From Edaphochlamys debaryana (taxonomy: Eukaryota > Chlorophyta > Chlorophyceae > Chlamydomonadales): a stretch of 64,000 nt of DNA. The position numbers and the translations under genes were made by a program. The notes below the pieces were generated by a model that ran no database searches, was not told where the DNA came from, and saw nothing but the letters and a program-made list of their open reading frames with translations. Below, in pieces: positions 1 to 11,900 of this stretch (its first letter is position 1; each line of letters begins with the position of its first letter). The DNA is taken from assembly GCA_016858145.1 (NCBI GenBank), contig JAEHOE010000082.1, positions 186,001 to 250,000 of the forward strand, given 5' to 3'.

Positions 1-2486
1 GACCGCTCGGGGCCCCGGAGCGCCGCCTCTGTGGTGACCTCCCCCACGGGCGCAGCGGCGGGAGCTGCGGGCGGGCTGCTTGCGTCGCTGCGGCCCCCGC
101 GGCCGCCGCCAGCGCTGGCGAGCGGCCATAGCAACGTCAGCGCGGGCGCGGCGGCGGCGGCGGCAGCGGATGCCGAGGCGCAGGCAGAGGCCGAGTTCAG
201 GGAGGTGGCTCCTCGGCGGGGCGGCGGTAACGGAACCGAGCCTGGTGAGAGCGTCAGCGCACTGCAAGTCGTCACCGAGGACGGCGGTGACGCAACCCCT
301 GCAGCCGCCTCAACCCAAGAAGTCGTGGGCTTCACGGCCCCGCGCCGCAACCGCCGCCGCGCCGACATGACGCCGGAAGAGGCCGCCGAGGCCGCCGCCG
401 CCAAACGCAAACGCGCGCTGGCGCGACTGCAGGCGGCGGGGATGGTGGGAATGGCGGCTGCCGCCGCCGCGCAGGCTGCGGAGAAGCGGAAGCGTCGGCG
501 GAAGCAGCTGGCGGCGTCGGGCGGCGGCTGGACGCGCGCGGGCGCGCTGGCGGAGCCGGATGACGGGCTAGAGGCGGAGGCACTGGACGAGGGGCAGAAG
601 TTGGGCGGTCGGGCCGGCCCCAAGAGTGAGAAGTCCGTATCCGCTTGGAACACGGCCGCGCAGCCGCGGCGGCCGGGCGACGGCGCGACGCACGACGGCG
701 TGGGGCGCAGCCGTCGGAGCCTGGCGGCCGCCGGCGGGCCGGAGCTTCTTGTGGAGGGTGATGATGAGGATGACGATGACTGGACCACGGACGAGGACGC
801 GTCGGACTGGGATGATGCCGATGAGGAGGAGGACGAGGAGGGGGTGGAGGGAGGGGACGGCCGGCGGTGGGGCGCGGCGCCAAGCGCCAGCACGAGCAGC
901 CCGGGGCCAGGGCTGGGGCCGCGAGCCACCGCCACGCTCAGTGGCGGCGGCGCAAGCACGAGTGCCAGCTCGCCGCCGGGGCCGGTGGCGGAGGCGACGG
1001 AAGAGGCGGCGGCGCCGCTGAGCCCGCGCAGCCCCCGCAGCCCACGCAGCCCCCGGCCGGGCGCGAGGCGCTCGCCCCGCTCGTCGCCGCGCGGGGGCAG
1101 GGGCGGCGGTCTGAGCGTGAGCGTGGGAGGGGTCAAGGTCCACCCGTTTGGGCCCGGGAGCCGCGGGGCTGCGGGCGGGGGGGCAGGCGGAGGCGGCCGG
1201 GTGCGGTCCGGCGCGGGCCCGCTGGCGGAGGCGCTGGAAGACGAACCGTCGGCGGCGGCCGTGGGCGTGGTGCACGCCAGCGGCGGCTCCGAGGTGCGGC
1301 CCCTCTCCGCCGCCGCCAGCGAAAGCAGCAGCGACGGCGCCGCGCCGCGGCCCCATCCGCAGTCCCAGACGCAGTCGCAGCGGCAGCGCAGCGTGCGGCA
1401 GGCGGCGGTGTGGCCTGCGCCCGTGGGCTCCCGCGTCGGCTCCTCCCTCGCCGCTGCGGCGCCGTCGCAGGCGCCTGCGATGGGCCGGTCCTTCGTGGTG
1501 GCGGCGGGGGCCGTGTCCCGTGGCGGCGCCGCCGTCAGGGGTCCCGGCGGAGGCAAGGCAGGCGGCGGCGGCGGCCGTACCGTGGGGCCGGCGGCGCTGG
1601 CCACGTGGCTGGCGGCGGTGACGTCACTGACGGCGCACCTGCGGGCCATGCTGGACCAACTGGCGTCGGCGGCCAGGGAGGTCGAGGTGAGCGGGGCTTG
1701 CATGCAGACACAGAGGACAGACGGGCTCCCCTCTCGGTTCGCCAGCATTGCCCGCACGCCCTGCACTGCAAACCCATCCATCGGCCTCAAGCCCCTCACT
1801 TGCCCTTTATTAAACTCGACACCCCAACCAGCAACCTCAATCCCTCATTGGGACTGCCCCTGCCTGCCACCCTCCCGCAGGACATGGGCTCCCTGCTCTC
1901 GGCGCTGCTGGCGGCTGCCTCCGCCGCCGCCCGCTCGGGCGCAGAGCGGCAGCAGCTGCTGGCAGAGCTCAGCTTCGCGGCGCTGCGCCACCTGCGCCTC
2001 AGCCCCGACGCAGCCGCCGACGCGCTGCGCTCCGGCCCCCGCCGCGACGCCGCGCTCTCCGCACCGCTGCCGCCGCTGCCGGCCTCCGTCACACGGCCGG
2101 CCCCGGCGCCGGCGCCGCGTCCCGCTGGCCTCGGGGCCCTGCTGGCCGGCGCCGCATTCGCCCGCATCCTCTCCGCCACGCGGGCGGCGGCGGCGGCGGG
2201 CGGCGGCGCGGCGGCGGCCCGGCCGGCCGTGCAGGTCATGGCCGCGGCGGCGGCGGCGCAGTTTGCCGTCGCCGTCAAGCAGCGGCGCGGCTGGGGCGCG
2301 CGTCGCCGCGTGCTGGCGGCGGCGGAGGCCAAGCGGGTGGAGCGGGAGGGCATGTATGCGATGCAGCGGGCCGCGGACGCGGCGGCGCGGGCGGAGGGCC
2401 GGGAGGTGCTGCGGCTGCCCCCGCTGCAGGTGCAGCCGCGGGCCAGGCAGCCGCGGGGCGAGGTGCTGCGGCTCGGGCCGTCGTGA
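1..2486 (+). CDS. 3' part of a low-complexity acidic/basic protein, unrecognised
   Basis: Open reading frame entering from the left edge; no ATG is seen, so the 5' end lies outside the window. Exons 1-1686 and 1881-2486, joined in phase 0 by a 194-base intron (CGAG|GTGAGC to CCGCAG|GACATG), give 763 residues from the window edge. The first exon encodes Ala/Gly-rich sequence with two basic clusters (near residues 130 and 160, KRKRALARL and KRKRRRKQL), a run of Asp/Glu near residues 252-290, and a Ser-Pro-Arg-rich stretch near 340-365. The second exon is more ordered: Ala/Leu-rich, probably helical (DMGSLLSALL onward). The basic clusters and acidic tract suggest a nuclear protein, but that is inference. 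No catalytic motif is visible. The stop TGA at 2484-2486 is clear. Downstream, the frame that looks open through 2823 is only intron read-through in another phase. Confidence 0.7.
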
Positions 2487-2594
2487 GCGGCTGGCCCTGG
2501 GGCAGGAGGGGAGGCGGAGGTGCAAGGCCATCGACGGAGGGGCGCCCCAGGCACTGCTGCGGAGTGAGCCAATGACGCTGGTCGTGGACGACGG

Positions 2595-2639
2595 GGAATC
2601 TGTGGATCTGGAATCTGTGGATCTGGAATCTGTGGATCG
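2595..2639 (+). repeat. Tandem repeat, 3 x 15 bases
   Basis: Three copies of GGAATCTGTGGATCT in a row, the last differing in its final base. It lies in the 3' UTR of the first gene. Confidence 0.9.
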
Positions 2640-2954
2640 GTTGGAAAGGGGGGGCATTGGGCAAGCTGGTCCTAGCGTGCGCCTTGGTGGTGGTAGGGGC
2701 TATGGGCTGAATGGCTCAGGTCGTCAGGTGACGGATATCGGAGTGACTGAACTGCGTGTATCTGACCGAGGGGTGCGTCCCTGCCCGGCCCCGCTGCTTA
2801 ATGCTCACTCCGCGCTGGCCTAGATTCGCCTGGTGCTTACTCTGCATTCTTCCCTTCTTGTATCTCCTTATGAACGCTTAGCAGTCAAGCGCCGACCTAG
2901 ACTACCGGTAGTGGGCTCACGGTGTTGTAGTGGACTCACGGGGTGATGCTGAGC

Positions 2955-2959
2955 TTACA
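2955..2959 (-). terminator. Possible TGTAA poly(A) signal, gene 2
   Basis: Minus-strand TGTAA about 840 bases past the stop of the GT90-like gene. It is the nearest I could find. It would make the 3' UTRs of genes 1 and 2 overlap. Confidence 0.3.
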
Positions 2960-3100
2960 TGTGCGAGAGTGGGGCCTGGTTGGGGCTTCCCTTGAGGCAG
3001 TGCTTGCGTGCAAGGTTGGAATCTTGGAACGGTGTCTTGCCCCTTGTTGTACAGGAATAAGCCGAATCGCAAGCGCCCTCCGTGTGCGGCGGGAAATGCA

Positions 3101-3105
3101 TGTAA
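3101..3105 (+). terminator. TGTAA poly(A) signal, gene 1
   Basis: TGTAA is the standard poly(A) signal in Chlamydomonas-type algae. This is the first one I find after the stop at 2486, giving a 3' UTR of about 620 bases. Confidence 0.5.
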
Positions 3106-3321
3106 TCGTCTAGCCTTCTCATTGCTGTGTGGCCCAGGTCCCCGGCACCACCGTCACTTCCCGACATCCACCGGTCCACCCAGTCACTCCACATCAACCA
3201 CATACCCAGCGCAGACCCTCTCTTTGCCGTCGCCCCACTCCCCACTACAGATTTCCACATTCTCCAATACACGAGAGCAACAGGCAGCAAGATCCACTCC
3301 ATGAGACATCGTGGCAGGGCA

Positions 3322-3369
3322 CCACACACTCCTGCCCACCCCGCCCCACACACTCCTGCCCACCCCACC
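3322..3369 (+). repeat. Tandem repeat, 2 x 24 bases
   Basis: Two near-identical copies of a C-rich unit beginning CCACACACTCCTGCCCACCC, between convergent genes. Confidence 0.85.
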
Positions 3370-3801
3370 CCGCCTGGACCCAGCGACTCTTGCCTGTGAC
3401 ACCGCACTCCCATCTGCCGGCTCCTGCGAGGGACACCACACTCCCCGCCACAGTTCACCGCTCGCCCGCCACCACCACTACCCGCCTGCTCCTGCTGAGG
3501 CCATGCCTGGCCGTGTCCCATCACATGGATCGCCCGGCTTCAACCACCCTCCTCCCTCCTCTCGCTCTTCATTCCCCGCAGTCCTGCCTAGTCCTGCTCA
3601 GAGTGTCCTGCGACGGTGCACGCCTGGTCAGCACTCTGCAGGTTGCCTCCCTCCGTGCGTGGGCCGCCACGGGCACCCCGCCCCTCGCTGAAAGCAAATA
3701 GCATGGGGTCTGCTGGAGGGTCGCACGTGGACGCCAAGGTGCCAGCCACTAATGGCAAACAAACAAGGCCATTGAGTGCTATAAGCGGTGCGACGATGGT
3801 G

Positions 3802-6800
3802 TCATGCCTTGACGTCGTCTCGGGGCCAGTGCAGGGGGTCCGTGTGGAGCGCCAACAGCTCCTTATGGCCGTACTTGGGTGAGGAGGCCGCGTCAGACTT
3901 GCCGTACTTGTCCAGTACCTCCCGGTAGCTGGGGCGCGGGGAGCACGGACGTGAACCGTGGGGTTGGGCAGGAGCGGATAGGGGGGTTGCGGAATGCGGG
4001 TAGGTTAGGCGGGGCGCTGCGTTCCGCAAGAGTGAGGTAAGGGCATGTCAAACTGGGGTCCGGCAGAGTGTGCCGGTGCTGTGCATCCAAACAAGGCGAG
4101 GCGAGGCTTCGCGGTGCAACGGCGGGGAGCAGGTGCGCGAAACCCCGCCACCCCCCACACGCTACGCCCCCCCCCAAGCTCGGCAAGCTGTAACGACCCT
4201 GGGCGCCCTGGGCACCAAGGCCGGGTGACGAGTGAGCCACAACGCAAGCGCGGGTCACTTTGCACGGGGGGTGCAGAGTGGCTGCAGCACGGAGCTGGCC
4301 GAGACTGCCAACCCAACCGTCGTTGCTCACTTGCACGTGCCGTTGGCCCTTTCATCTTCGCTCAGGAACCGCAGCTCGTCCACCAGGGGCACACACAGCT
4401 TGCGCCGGGAGCAGGAGGGCGTGTACCTGGGCAGGGTTGTTGGCAGTAGCCACGTCAGATGTGTGTTGACGCGTCATCTTACGCGATCCCACAGGCAGGC
4501 GTGACGGGACCGCGCTGGGGCCGAACCGCCAAGCGCTAAGCGCCTGCAGAGGCCGAGCTCCGTACACCTATACCCACTTGAACTGCTTTGACAGCTCGTT
4601 GACCACATGGAAGAGGTAGCACAGGCGCGCGGGCCGGGACAGGTGCTGCCGCGCGAAGGCGGCGGCGCTCTCGCCGATCTTCTTGGCCTCGGCGTCGTGC
4701 TCGCGCGCCCACTTTACAACCTGCGTGACGTGGTCGTGTGATGTGAGGTGGGACGGATCAGGCTGACACGTGCAAGGTCAGGGCTAAGAGTTGGCCAGCG
4801 CGGGCTGCAGGGCGGGGCGCCGCAGGCGGCCAGACAGGCCGACGGCGCGTCCCAGCGTCCGCCGCCGGTGCCGTACACTCGCTGCGAGAGTCCCAAAGTC
4901 CAACACCGCGGCACGCAACCCCTTCCTGGGCATCCGCTACCGCTGGTAACGCTCACGTCCACAATGTCGTCCATGGAGTCCACCATGAAGGGCAGGAAGT
5001 GCTCCCGGGGCCGGAGGGCGGGGTAGTAGAAGCCGATGCGGTGGGACTCGGCCTGGTTGGCGGTTGCCGGTTGGTTGGTGGTTGGGAGATGTGGGAGTTG
5101 GGAGTTGGGAGTTACAGTGTAAGGAGCAAGGGAGAGCGTGCAAAACGCCACGCAAACGACACCTTGAGCAATACGCTCCCCACTTTTGGGACGAGCGCCG
5201 CGTCGAGACGAGCGCAACACGCGCAACACGTGCTGTCAAGGCGGCCGAGGCCCACGCACTTTGAGCACGGTGCTTCCCATCAGCAGGTACTTGTCGAACT
5301 TGGAGCTGATGGACCAGCCTGAGGGGGGATTGGGTAGGATGGTTCTGAGAAAAGGATGTGAATGAGCTCGGATTCGGGGTGGTATGAAGGGTTGGCCTGC
5401 AATCGCTTGCCCCGTGCAGCGAGGCCAGAAAGGCCTCCATCCTCGCGCAGGTCGCGCGGCCTCCCTCACCGTCCGTCGACACAATGTACTTGTACTTGCG
5501 CTGCTCCGCCAGCGGCACCGGGCCCCTGCGCAGGGAGAGAGGCAGGGGGCAGGGGCTTCAGGGCCCCAGAAGCTAGCAGGACCCCGCATCGACCCCAGGG
5601 CTCTGGCTCTGGTGTGCAACTATGGCCCGAGGCTCATGCCCGGCCCAAGGGCAGAGGCGGTATCGCCTGCCCCCAGCTCCCCCCCGCCCTCTCTCCTCCC
5701 ACCGCTTGCCCAGGTCGTATGCATCCAGAAGGTCGGGGTGCGCCTCGGAGAGGGAGTTGAGGTGGAGGCGGGGGCAGGGCACGGGCTTGCCGTCCCGGGT
5801 GTGCACGATGGCGTTCTGGTTGGGGTGGCGGTTGGGATTACTTCTGGGTCATTTGAAGTGATGTGACCTCGGTGGGTAAGGAGATGTTCGGCAGGCACGG
5901 GGCACGCCATGGGGAGCTCATTGGCCCCCCCCTAAACCCTAACCCTCCAAGCCAGGCGCAGGTGCTGCCCATGCTGATGTGTTCCCACCTCTCCAAAACC
6001 CTTCCCTTCCCAACCCCCGCCGCACCGAGCCCGGCGGCCAGCCGTAGTAGTATGTGCAGAACCCGTTCCAGCGCCCAAACGCCACCTGGGGGTGAGGTTG
6101 GGGGTGGGGTGCGCAGGCGAGCTTGGGAAAGCGTGCGCCACGCAGACATGGCAAACAGGAGGGTGCAGCCCTGGGCCTGGCCCCGGCGGCACAGGCTCAG
6201 TGCTCATGGCAGGCTGAGGTAGTCCGCGGGTGGTGGTGGTTTGGGGTGGGTGGGTGTTGAGGTGGAGCCAAGCGAAGTGGACGCACCACCACTCAGCCCG
6301 TCAATCCAGCCCCTCCGCCCGGACAGTTCCCCGTCCCTGCCCGCACCCCCCCCCATCGGCCCCTGCAGCCACCCACGTCCGTCCGCTCCGCCCAAGGCAC
6401 CCGCTCCTCCGTGTCAATCTTTGCCGCCAGAGCGTCGAAGCTGTCGGCCGGGCACCTGCAGGCCGCAGGCAGCAGCAGGGCAAGGAATGCAGAACCTCAG
6501 CAGCGGGTGGGCAGGCGGGGGACCTGGGGCACCTGCGGGGGCAGGCAGCAGCACGCAGGAGCGGGGGACAGGCCGGGCCCGGTGTGGGGAACGAAAAGGG
6601 CCGCCGCGGCTGCAGCCGACGGAACCTCGACGACCCCGAGCCCCACGCAGGAGCCCGTAGGGTTTAGGGCGGCCCGCTGCCTGGCCCACAGCGTTTCGCA
6701 TACGTCTCCAAGGCGCTGGGCCGCCGCCTCCCCTTTTCCACCCTCGCCCAGACACGCATGAAGCCTCTGCAGCACGCCCACCCCACCCGCCCTCCAGTGC

Positions 6801-8477
6801 CTGCGCCCCTCCTCACTGCCAACCCTACCCCCACCCACGGCCCCTGCCGTGCGCCGCTAGGTACCTGAAGGCCCCGCAGTACGGCACCATCATGACCCCG
6901 CTGTCCTCGGACTTGCCCCATGACACCACCGGGGGCACGCCCGCTGCCATGCCGGCCTTGGGTCCGTGGGGCCAGGAGCTCCGGTTGTTGGCCAGGTCCA
7001 GGTTGACCTCAGCGGGGGGATGGTCGTCTGGGTGGAGGGGCCGAGCGGCAAGGGGCAGCGCGCTTGGACACGGGGCGCTACGCCGAGCAGCATCGCTAAG
7101 GGCGGGCGGACTGCCATGCTGCGCTGTGCCGAGCTGTCCGGCTGCCCTAAACCGCCCCGGCTCTATGCCTCCCCAAACTGACAGCGCACGGCACGCACCG
7201 AACCATTGCACGAACTCCACGTTGGGCAGCCTGCGGGGCCGGGGTGGGAGGGTGGGGGGTTGTTTGGCAGGCCTGCAGGGCTGAGGGTGCCTTGGTCAGA
7301 TCATCGGTGACGCAGTCACCGCAACCCGTGACCAGACCTTCAGCTGTCCCCAGAGTCCCACTGCGACCAGGCACATGGCTAAGCTGCGCTTGTGCTGTTG
7401 CTCAGGGCCCCCCCCATGCCCTCTCGTCCCTCCGGCCGAGCGCAAAACCAAGCCATCGCCACCTCCACCCCAGCGGTCAAGGGTTTATGGAGACCCCCGG
7501 GGAACCGCAGCTGTTGCAGTGGTGCGGCGTGCCCCACCCCCCGCGCTTGCCTCGACAGGAGCCCTGTCCTAATCAGTCTGGGCCGCTAGGCGCCGGGCTA
7601 AGGCCAGGGGCCCCACCCAGACCCCGCCCTGGCCCCTCACTTGTAGACCTTGCTCGCTTCGTACAGCTCCACCAGCAGGCCGATGTGCTCGTGCTGGCCG
7701 AGCTTTTCGTAGGGTATGAGGTTGTTGAGGTAGACGTTGCCTGCGTGGGAAAGCAGGAAAGGGGTCCCAGAGTGCGTCGGGCATCGCCACCGCACGGCAG
7801 GCAGACAGCTGGGCTTCGGTGTGGTCAAGCAGTAGGGCAGCGGCGTGTGGTTGCAGACAGCGCAAGTGAGGGAACGGGTCTTGGTGGTGCAGTTGTTCAC
7901 CCGACGGCACGTACCCGGACCCCGCCCCGCGGACGACACTACACCTACCGTTCTCTATGAGGATTCGCTGCGGTCGCACGTTGCAGTTTTCCTGCTTGAT
8001 TTGCTGGTCGTCCTTGCAGAGCTGCTCGACGCTCCGCACAACATCCTCGGTGATTCCCTCAATTCCCCATAAGCTGACGTCCTTCTTCACCCTCTCCAAT
8101 ATTTGCGGATGAAGCTCGCATGATGCTTTCAGTTCTTGGTTGGATTCCTGCTTTGGCTCCGCTATTCTAGCTTCCCGCTTCGGCTCCACCGCGGGCTTCG
8201 GCAACGGCGATGGCTCCGCTGGTGGTGGAGATGCCACCACGGTTGGCTTGGGCGCTGGGGAAGCGACTGGATCGGGCGCTTTCGCCGGGCTGGGCGATGG
8301 CTCGCGGTCGACAGGCACGTTTTCCGCGTGCTGCTGCGTGTGATGCGGCTTGACTAGCTCGGGACGTGCAACTGTGGCTACGCGGGGCGGTTCCTCGCCG
8401 TGCCACAACACCAAGAGAAGTAGTAAGAGCGTGAGCCCGCCTACAAGTACGATTGGAACGACGCGTGCCAGCGCCAT
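3802..8477 (-). CDS. GT90/CAP10-domain glycosyltransferase-like type II membrane protein
   Basis: Thirteen exons, all phases consistent, 550 residues: 8477-7949, 7740-7641, 7230-7199, 7027-6865, 6455-6377, 6085-6026, 5815-5703, 5525-5470, 5318-5260, 5052-4957, 4720-4578, 4426-4331, 3928-3802. Start is the ATG before ALARVVPIVLVGG, a hydrophobic signal-anchor (residues 5-24). A Pro/Lys/Glu-rich stem (about 45-130) follows, then the catalytic region. CAP10-type hallmarks are NVEFVQWF, the block PPVVSWGKSEDSGVMMVP, RVPWAERTDVAFGRWNG, YKYIVSTDG, and FDKYLLMGSTVLK. GT90 enzymes (POGLUT/Rumi and plant or fungal CAP10 proteins) are luminal enzymes of the ER/Golgi that move a sugar from a nucleotide sugar to protein or glycan. 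Donor and acceptor cannot be told here. No KDEL-like tail is seen (end DDVKA). Exon 6 to exon 7 is the least certain junction. Confidence 0.82.
5928..5948 (+). repeat. Telomere-like CCCTAAACCCTAACCC inside an intron
   Basis: A two-unit interstitial stretch resembling plant/algal telomere repeat in the sixth intron of the GT90-like gene. It is too short to be more than a curiosity. Confidence 0.6.
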
Positions 8478-8956
8478 GGTCAGTGTATAAAGCAACTGCG
8501 AAACGTATGCGCGTCGCGGGCGCCCCAAAACGACCCCAACTCCCAACCACCACGATGCATCCCACCGATCCCAGAATGAGCAAGACCCCGCACTCTCGGC
8601 CCACCCCGCACCTGGTCCTAACTACCTCGAATGCAGCAACGTCTTCCCTTCCTTCCCACAGAACTATGTACCCTCTGGTCCCCTGTGGACCTTCTACCGA
8701 ATCTACCCTCGGCCAAACTTGCAACAGTGCAGCGCCAGCCGCCACAACGACATCACTACAGCTCCCCTCTCACTATCAACCCTCCACTCGTCAAGCTCAA
8801 CACGCTCAACAAACTATGTATCGCAGTCTTCAACCTCACGGCCGTTGCCCTCGCCTCAGCTTCCGACAGCTAGTCATAGATATCGCAACCCCCGACAGCT
8901 CCCTGGCCCTCCCAGGGCCGCCCGCACACAGACTCTGGACAGAGATACCTGCCCGG
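8478..8956. other. Intergenic: promoter of gene 2, 3' UTR of gene 3
   Basis: About 480 bases between two minus-strand genes. No TATA box or TGTAA signal that I can support, and no coding exon. The overlapping plus-strand frames here have neither splice nor codon-use support. Confidence 0.5.
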
Positions 8957-11900
8957 TCAGCTCTTCTCGTCTGCGTCCTTCGCCGCTCCGGACTGCCCGC
9001 CAGGTGCGGGGGGCATGTCCCAGCCATCCAGGAGCTCCTGCAGAAGCCCCACCACCTCCGGCTGCAGCCCGTCGCCCTCGCCGCCGGCATCTGCATCCGC
9101 GTGACTCAGCGCCGCCACGAGATCGTGGTACACATCCATCATGCCGTACAGAGTTGCAGATGCCTCTGCGTCGCCGGCCTGCGTCAGACACAGCGGGCAA
9201 GGTTGCGCGAAGCACTCCCGAGGACTGAGCTCACCGCAACAAGCAGGTGCGTGGAATCACACGCCTTCCGTCAACAGAGATTTGACTTTCTGGCAGCCTT
9301 AACCACCATTCCTTAATCCGGTCAACGGATCTTCCCTCGCCCAAGCGTCGGACACCAGTACTCACCCGTGCAATGGCCAGGAGGCCCTCCGCCGCCGCAC
9401 GCTGCGCCTTGCCCCGCCCCTCCGGCCCCGGCCCCGCGCTGTCGCGGAGGTACGCCGCAAGCCGCTGCGCCCCGCCCCCCGCCAACACGGCCAGAGGCAG
9501 CTCGGGAGGGGCACCCTCCTGCACGGATGAAAGGGGCACGGTGAGGGAGCACGGGCTCAAGTGGATCTCTGGGCAGGGGGCGGGGTTCTAGTGGTGTCCA
9601 CGCGGAGCGTGTAATACAAATAGAAGCGAGGCGTACGTGAACTGCGCGGCATACAAGTACGCGTCAGGACGCCGGGCCGTGCAAGGTCAAGGCCCCGCAC
9701 CGCTCGGCCCTACCCACCGCAGTGGCTAGGTTGGACAGCGCGTAGGTCGCCTCCGTGTGAACCCCGTGGTCGGAGCACCTGGCGGTGAGGTGTGAGGGGC
9801 ATGTGGGTCGATCCTTCACGTTGGGGAGTGCTACACGAGGCGGTAGTGAGCCATTGATGGAGGACAGGTGAGGAAAGCTGCTCTAGATTGAATTTGTGGC
9901 AGTGCCGTACACCATACCTGTCGTACACGGCCGCAAGGGCGGGGACGAGCCCGGCGTCCACCACCGCCTGCGCCTGAGCCTGCGGGGCATGCGCGCACGG
10001 CAACATCGGTCTCCCTAAAATGAGAACTTCCCAAGCTCACACGAACTCCACAACGCCGCATCATGCGTTCCCTGCCCTGCACGATCGCCGACCTTGTGCA
10101 CTGCTGGTGCTGAGCCACCACCTGCCAGCAGCTAGCGGCCACCCGCCTGGTCAGTCGCGAACCCCGTGCCTTGCTGGTCCTCGAGGCGTGTAGGCCAACT
10201 AGGCCCTCTAGGCCTGAGGTCAGGTCCCCCACGCACCAGCGTTCCCGCGGCGATGTTGGAGAGCGTGAAGCAGACCTCCTTGAGCAGCTGACTCTCCTCG
10301 GCCTCCGTCATGGGGGGAGGCGCCGCGGGCACCTGCGCGTCCGCTGTCCCCTCCCGCGGCCCCGCCCCCGCCCTCGGCCCCGCCAGCAGGGCCCTGAAGC
10401 CGCCCGCCAGCACCCCTGTGTCCACCACAGCCTGCGGTGCGGGGAAGAGCAGTATGGCTTGCTGGGAAAGCCAGAAACTAGTTTGGTGCCGCCCCTGAAA
10501 CCCTTCCCTGCCTCCACGGCACCCATGGTCCTATACGGCAAGCGTACCCGGTCTTGAACGCAAGTCAGCCCACGTCCCTCGAAGGGCAGCCACTGCAGCC
10601 ACCCACCTAGCCACCCGTCCACCCACCTGCGTGGCAGCCTCTGAACCGATGGCCAGGCCCCCCAACAGCCGTGCGGCGGGGAGCAGCACTGCTACTGGTG
10701 CGCTGGGGGGCGAGGGGGAGGTGGGTGTACGATCACACAGATGTGTCGGGGCGGATTTAGAAGCGAGCGTGGAAATGAACAAGAAAGGACGTGCGAGGCA
10801 GAGCGGAAGACTCGTGTTGTGGTGGGACCTGCAACCGCCAGGCCCAAACCGGAACGGCACCCCGCAAGCGACATCCCCAAAGGAAATGTACCGGTACCCC
10901 ACGTGTCCTCCGCCGCAGTCCTCAGCCCCCGAACAGCGGGCCCCAGCGGGCAACCCTGAACCCCGCCTCCCGCCCTCACGATGTGTCCAGGAGCTCCGCG
11001 GCCCGCGCCGCCGCCGGCGCCGCCGCCGCCGCCACTCGGTCCGGGTCCTCCTCGGCGGCGGCGCTGGCGGCCCACAGCGCCTCCGTCAGGGCCTCGGAGT
11101 CCTCCAGGCGCGGCACCAGGCGGGAGAGGCCGGGCAGCACGGCGCGCTGGCGGGAGGGCGCAAGGAGGGTGCAGGATTGAGTGCAATCTGCTCCTCCAGT
11201 TAATACATTTAATGTCCTAATGTCACGGGTGGCCGACAATGAAGTTCGCCGCACCGATACCGACCACACACAAGTGGCACCTGCGCGCGGGCTCAACACT
11301 CACCACAACCTCAAGGCTCCGCGGCCGCCTGTGCAGCAGATTCCTCAGCACCCAGGCCTGCGAGAGGTCCGGGGTTGGGGGGCGGGGCGGAGACCGGGTT
11401 ACACACGAGGCGTCCGTGTGACACTGAGCAAGGGCAATGCCTGGTCCAGACAAGGGGTGCAGGCAGACAGCGGGTTAGAGGGGTTCGCCAGGGCGGCGGC
11501 ACGTTACTGGGCACATACTGGGATGCACGGGCGGGGAGACGGGAGCGGGGCGGGGGGAGGCCCGTACAGGGATCAGGCGCGGGCCATGCACCGCACACGG
11601 TGCCCCCCACTCGCCTGCTGCCTCAGCGGTGCGGCCTCCACCTCCGCCTCCAGAGCCGCCATCAGCGGCCCCACCACCCCCGCCTCCAGGCAGGCGTCCC
11701 GGTGCACTGCGGGGAGGGGGAGCGGGCAGCCGCATGCACCACACGTATAATCCGGGTCAATACTCCGTCACGTGGTGAGGTCAGCATCCCCCCGCCAGTT
11801 CTTCTCCGGCCGAGACAGACCAATTTACCCTGTGGCCCCAGGGTCCCTGCCCTTGCCCTCCGGGGCCGCACCCACGCTCGCTCTCCCCAGCCACGTTGGC

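Larger units (their letters stand above)
2487..3801. other. Convergent 3' UTR region between genes 1 and 2
   Basis: No coding exon supported. It holds the 3' UTR of the plus-strand gene ending at 2486 and of the minus-strand gene ending at 3802. It contains a 3x15-base tandem repeat, a 2x24-base C-rich tandem repeat and one TGTAA signal on each strand, placed so that the two UTRs would overlap. Plus-strand open frames at 3127-3701 are Pro/Thr/His-rich and have no splice or start support. Confidence 0.6.

Noticed and set aside
867..2486. 539-residue plus-strand frame overlapping gene 1
   Set aside because: Only its 3' part (1881-2486) is used, as exon 2. The 5' part is an Arg/Gly-rich shadow of exon 1.
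3129..3701. 190-residue Pro/His-rich plus-strand frame
   Set aside because: It includes a simple tandem repeat, lacks splice or start support, and lies where two 3' UTRs meet.
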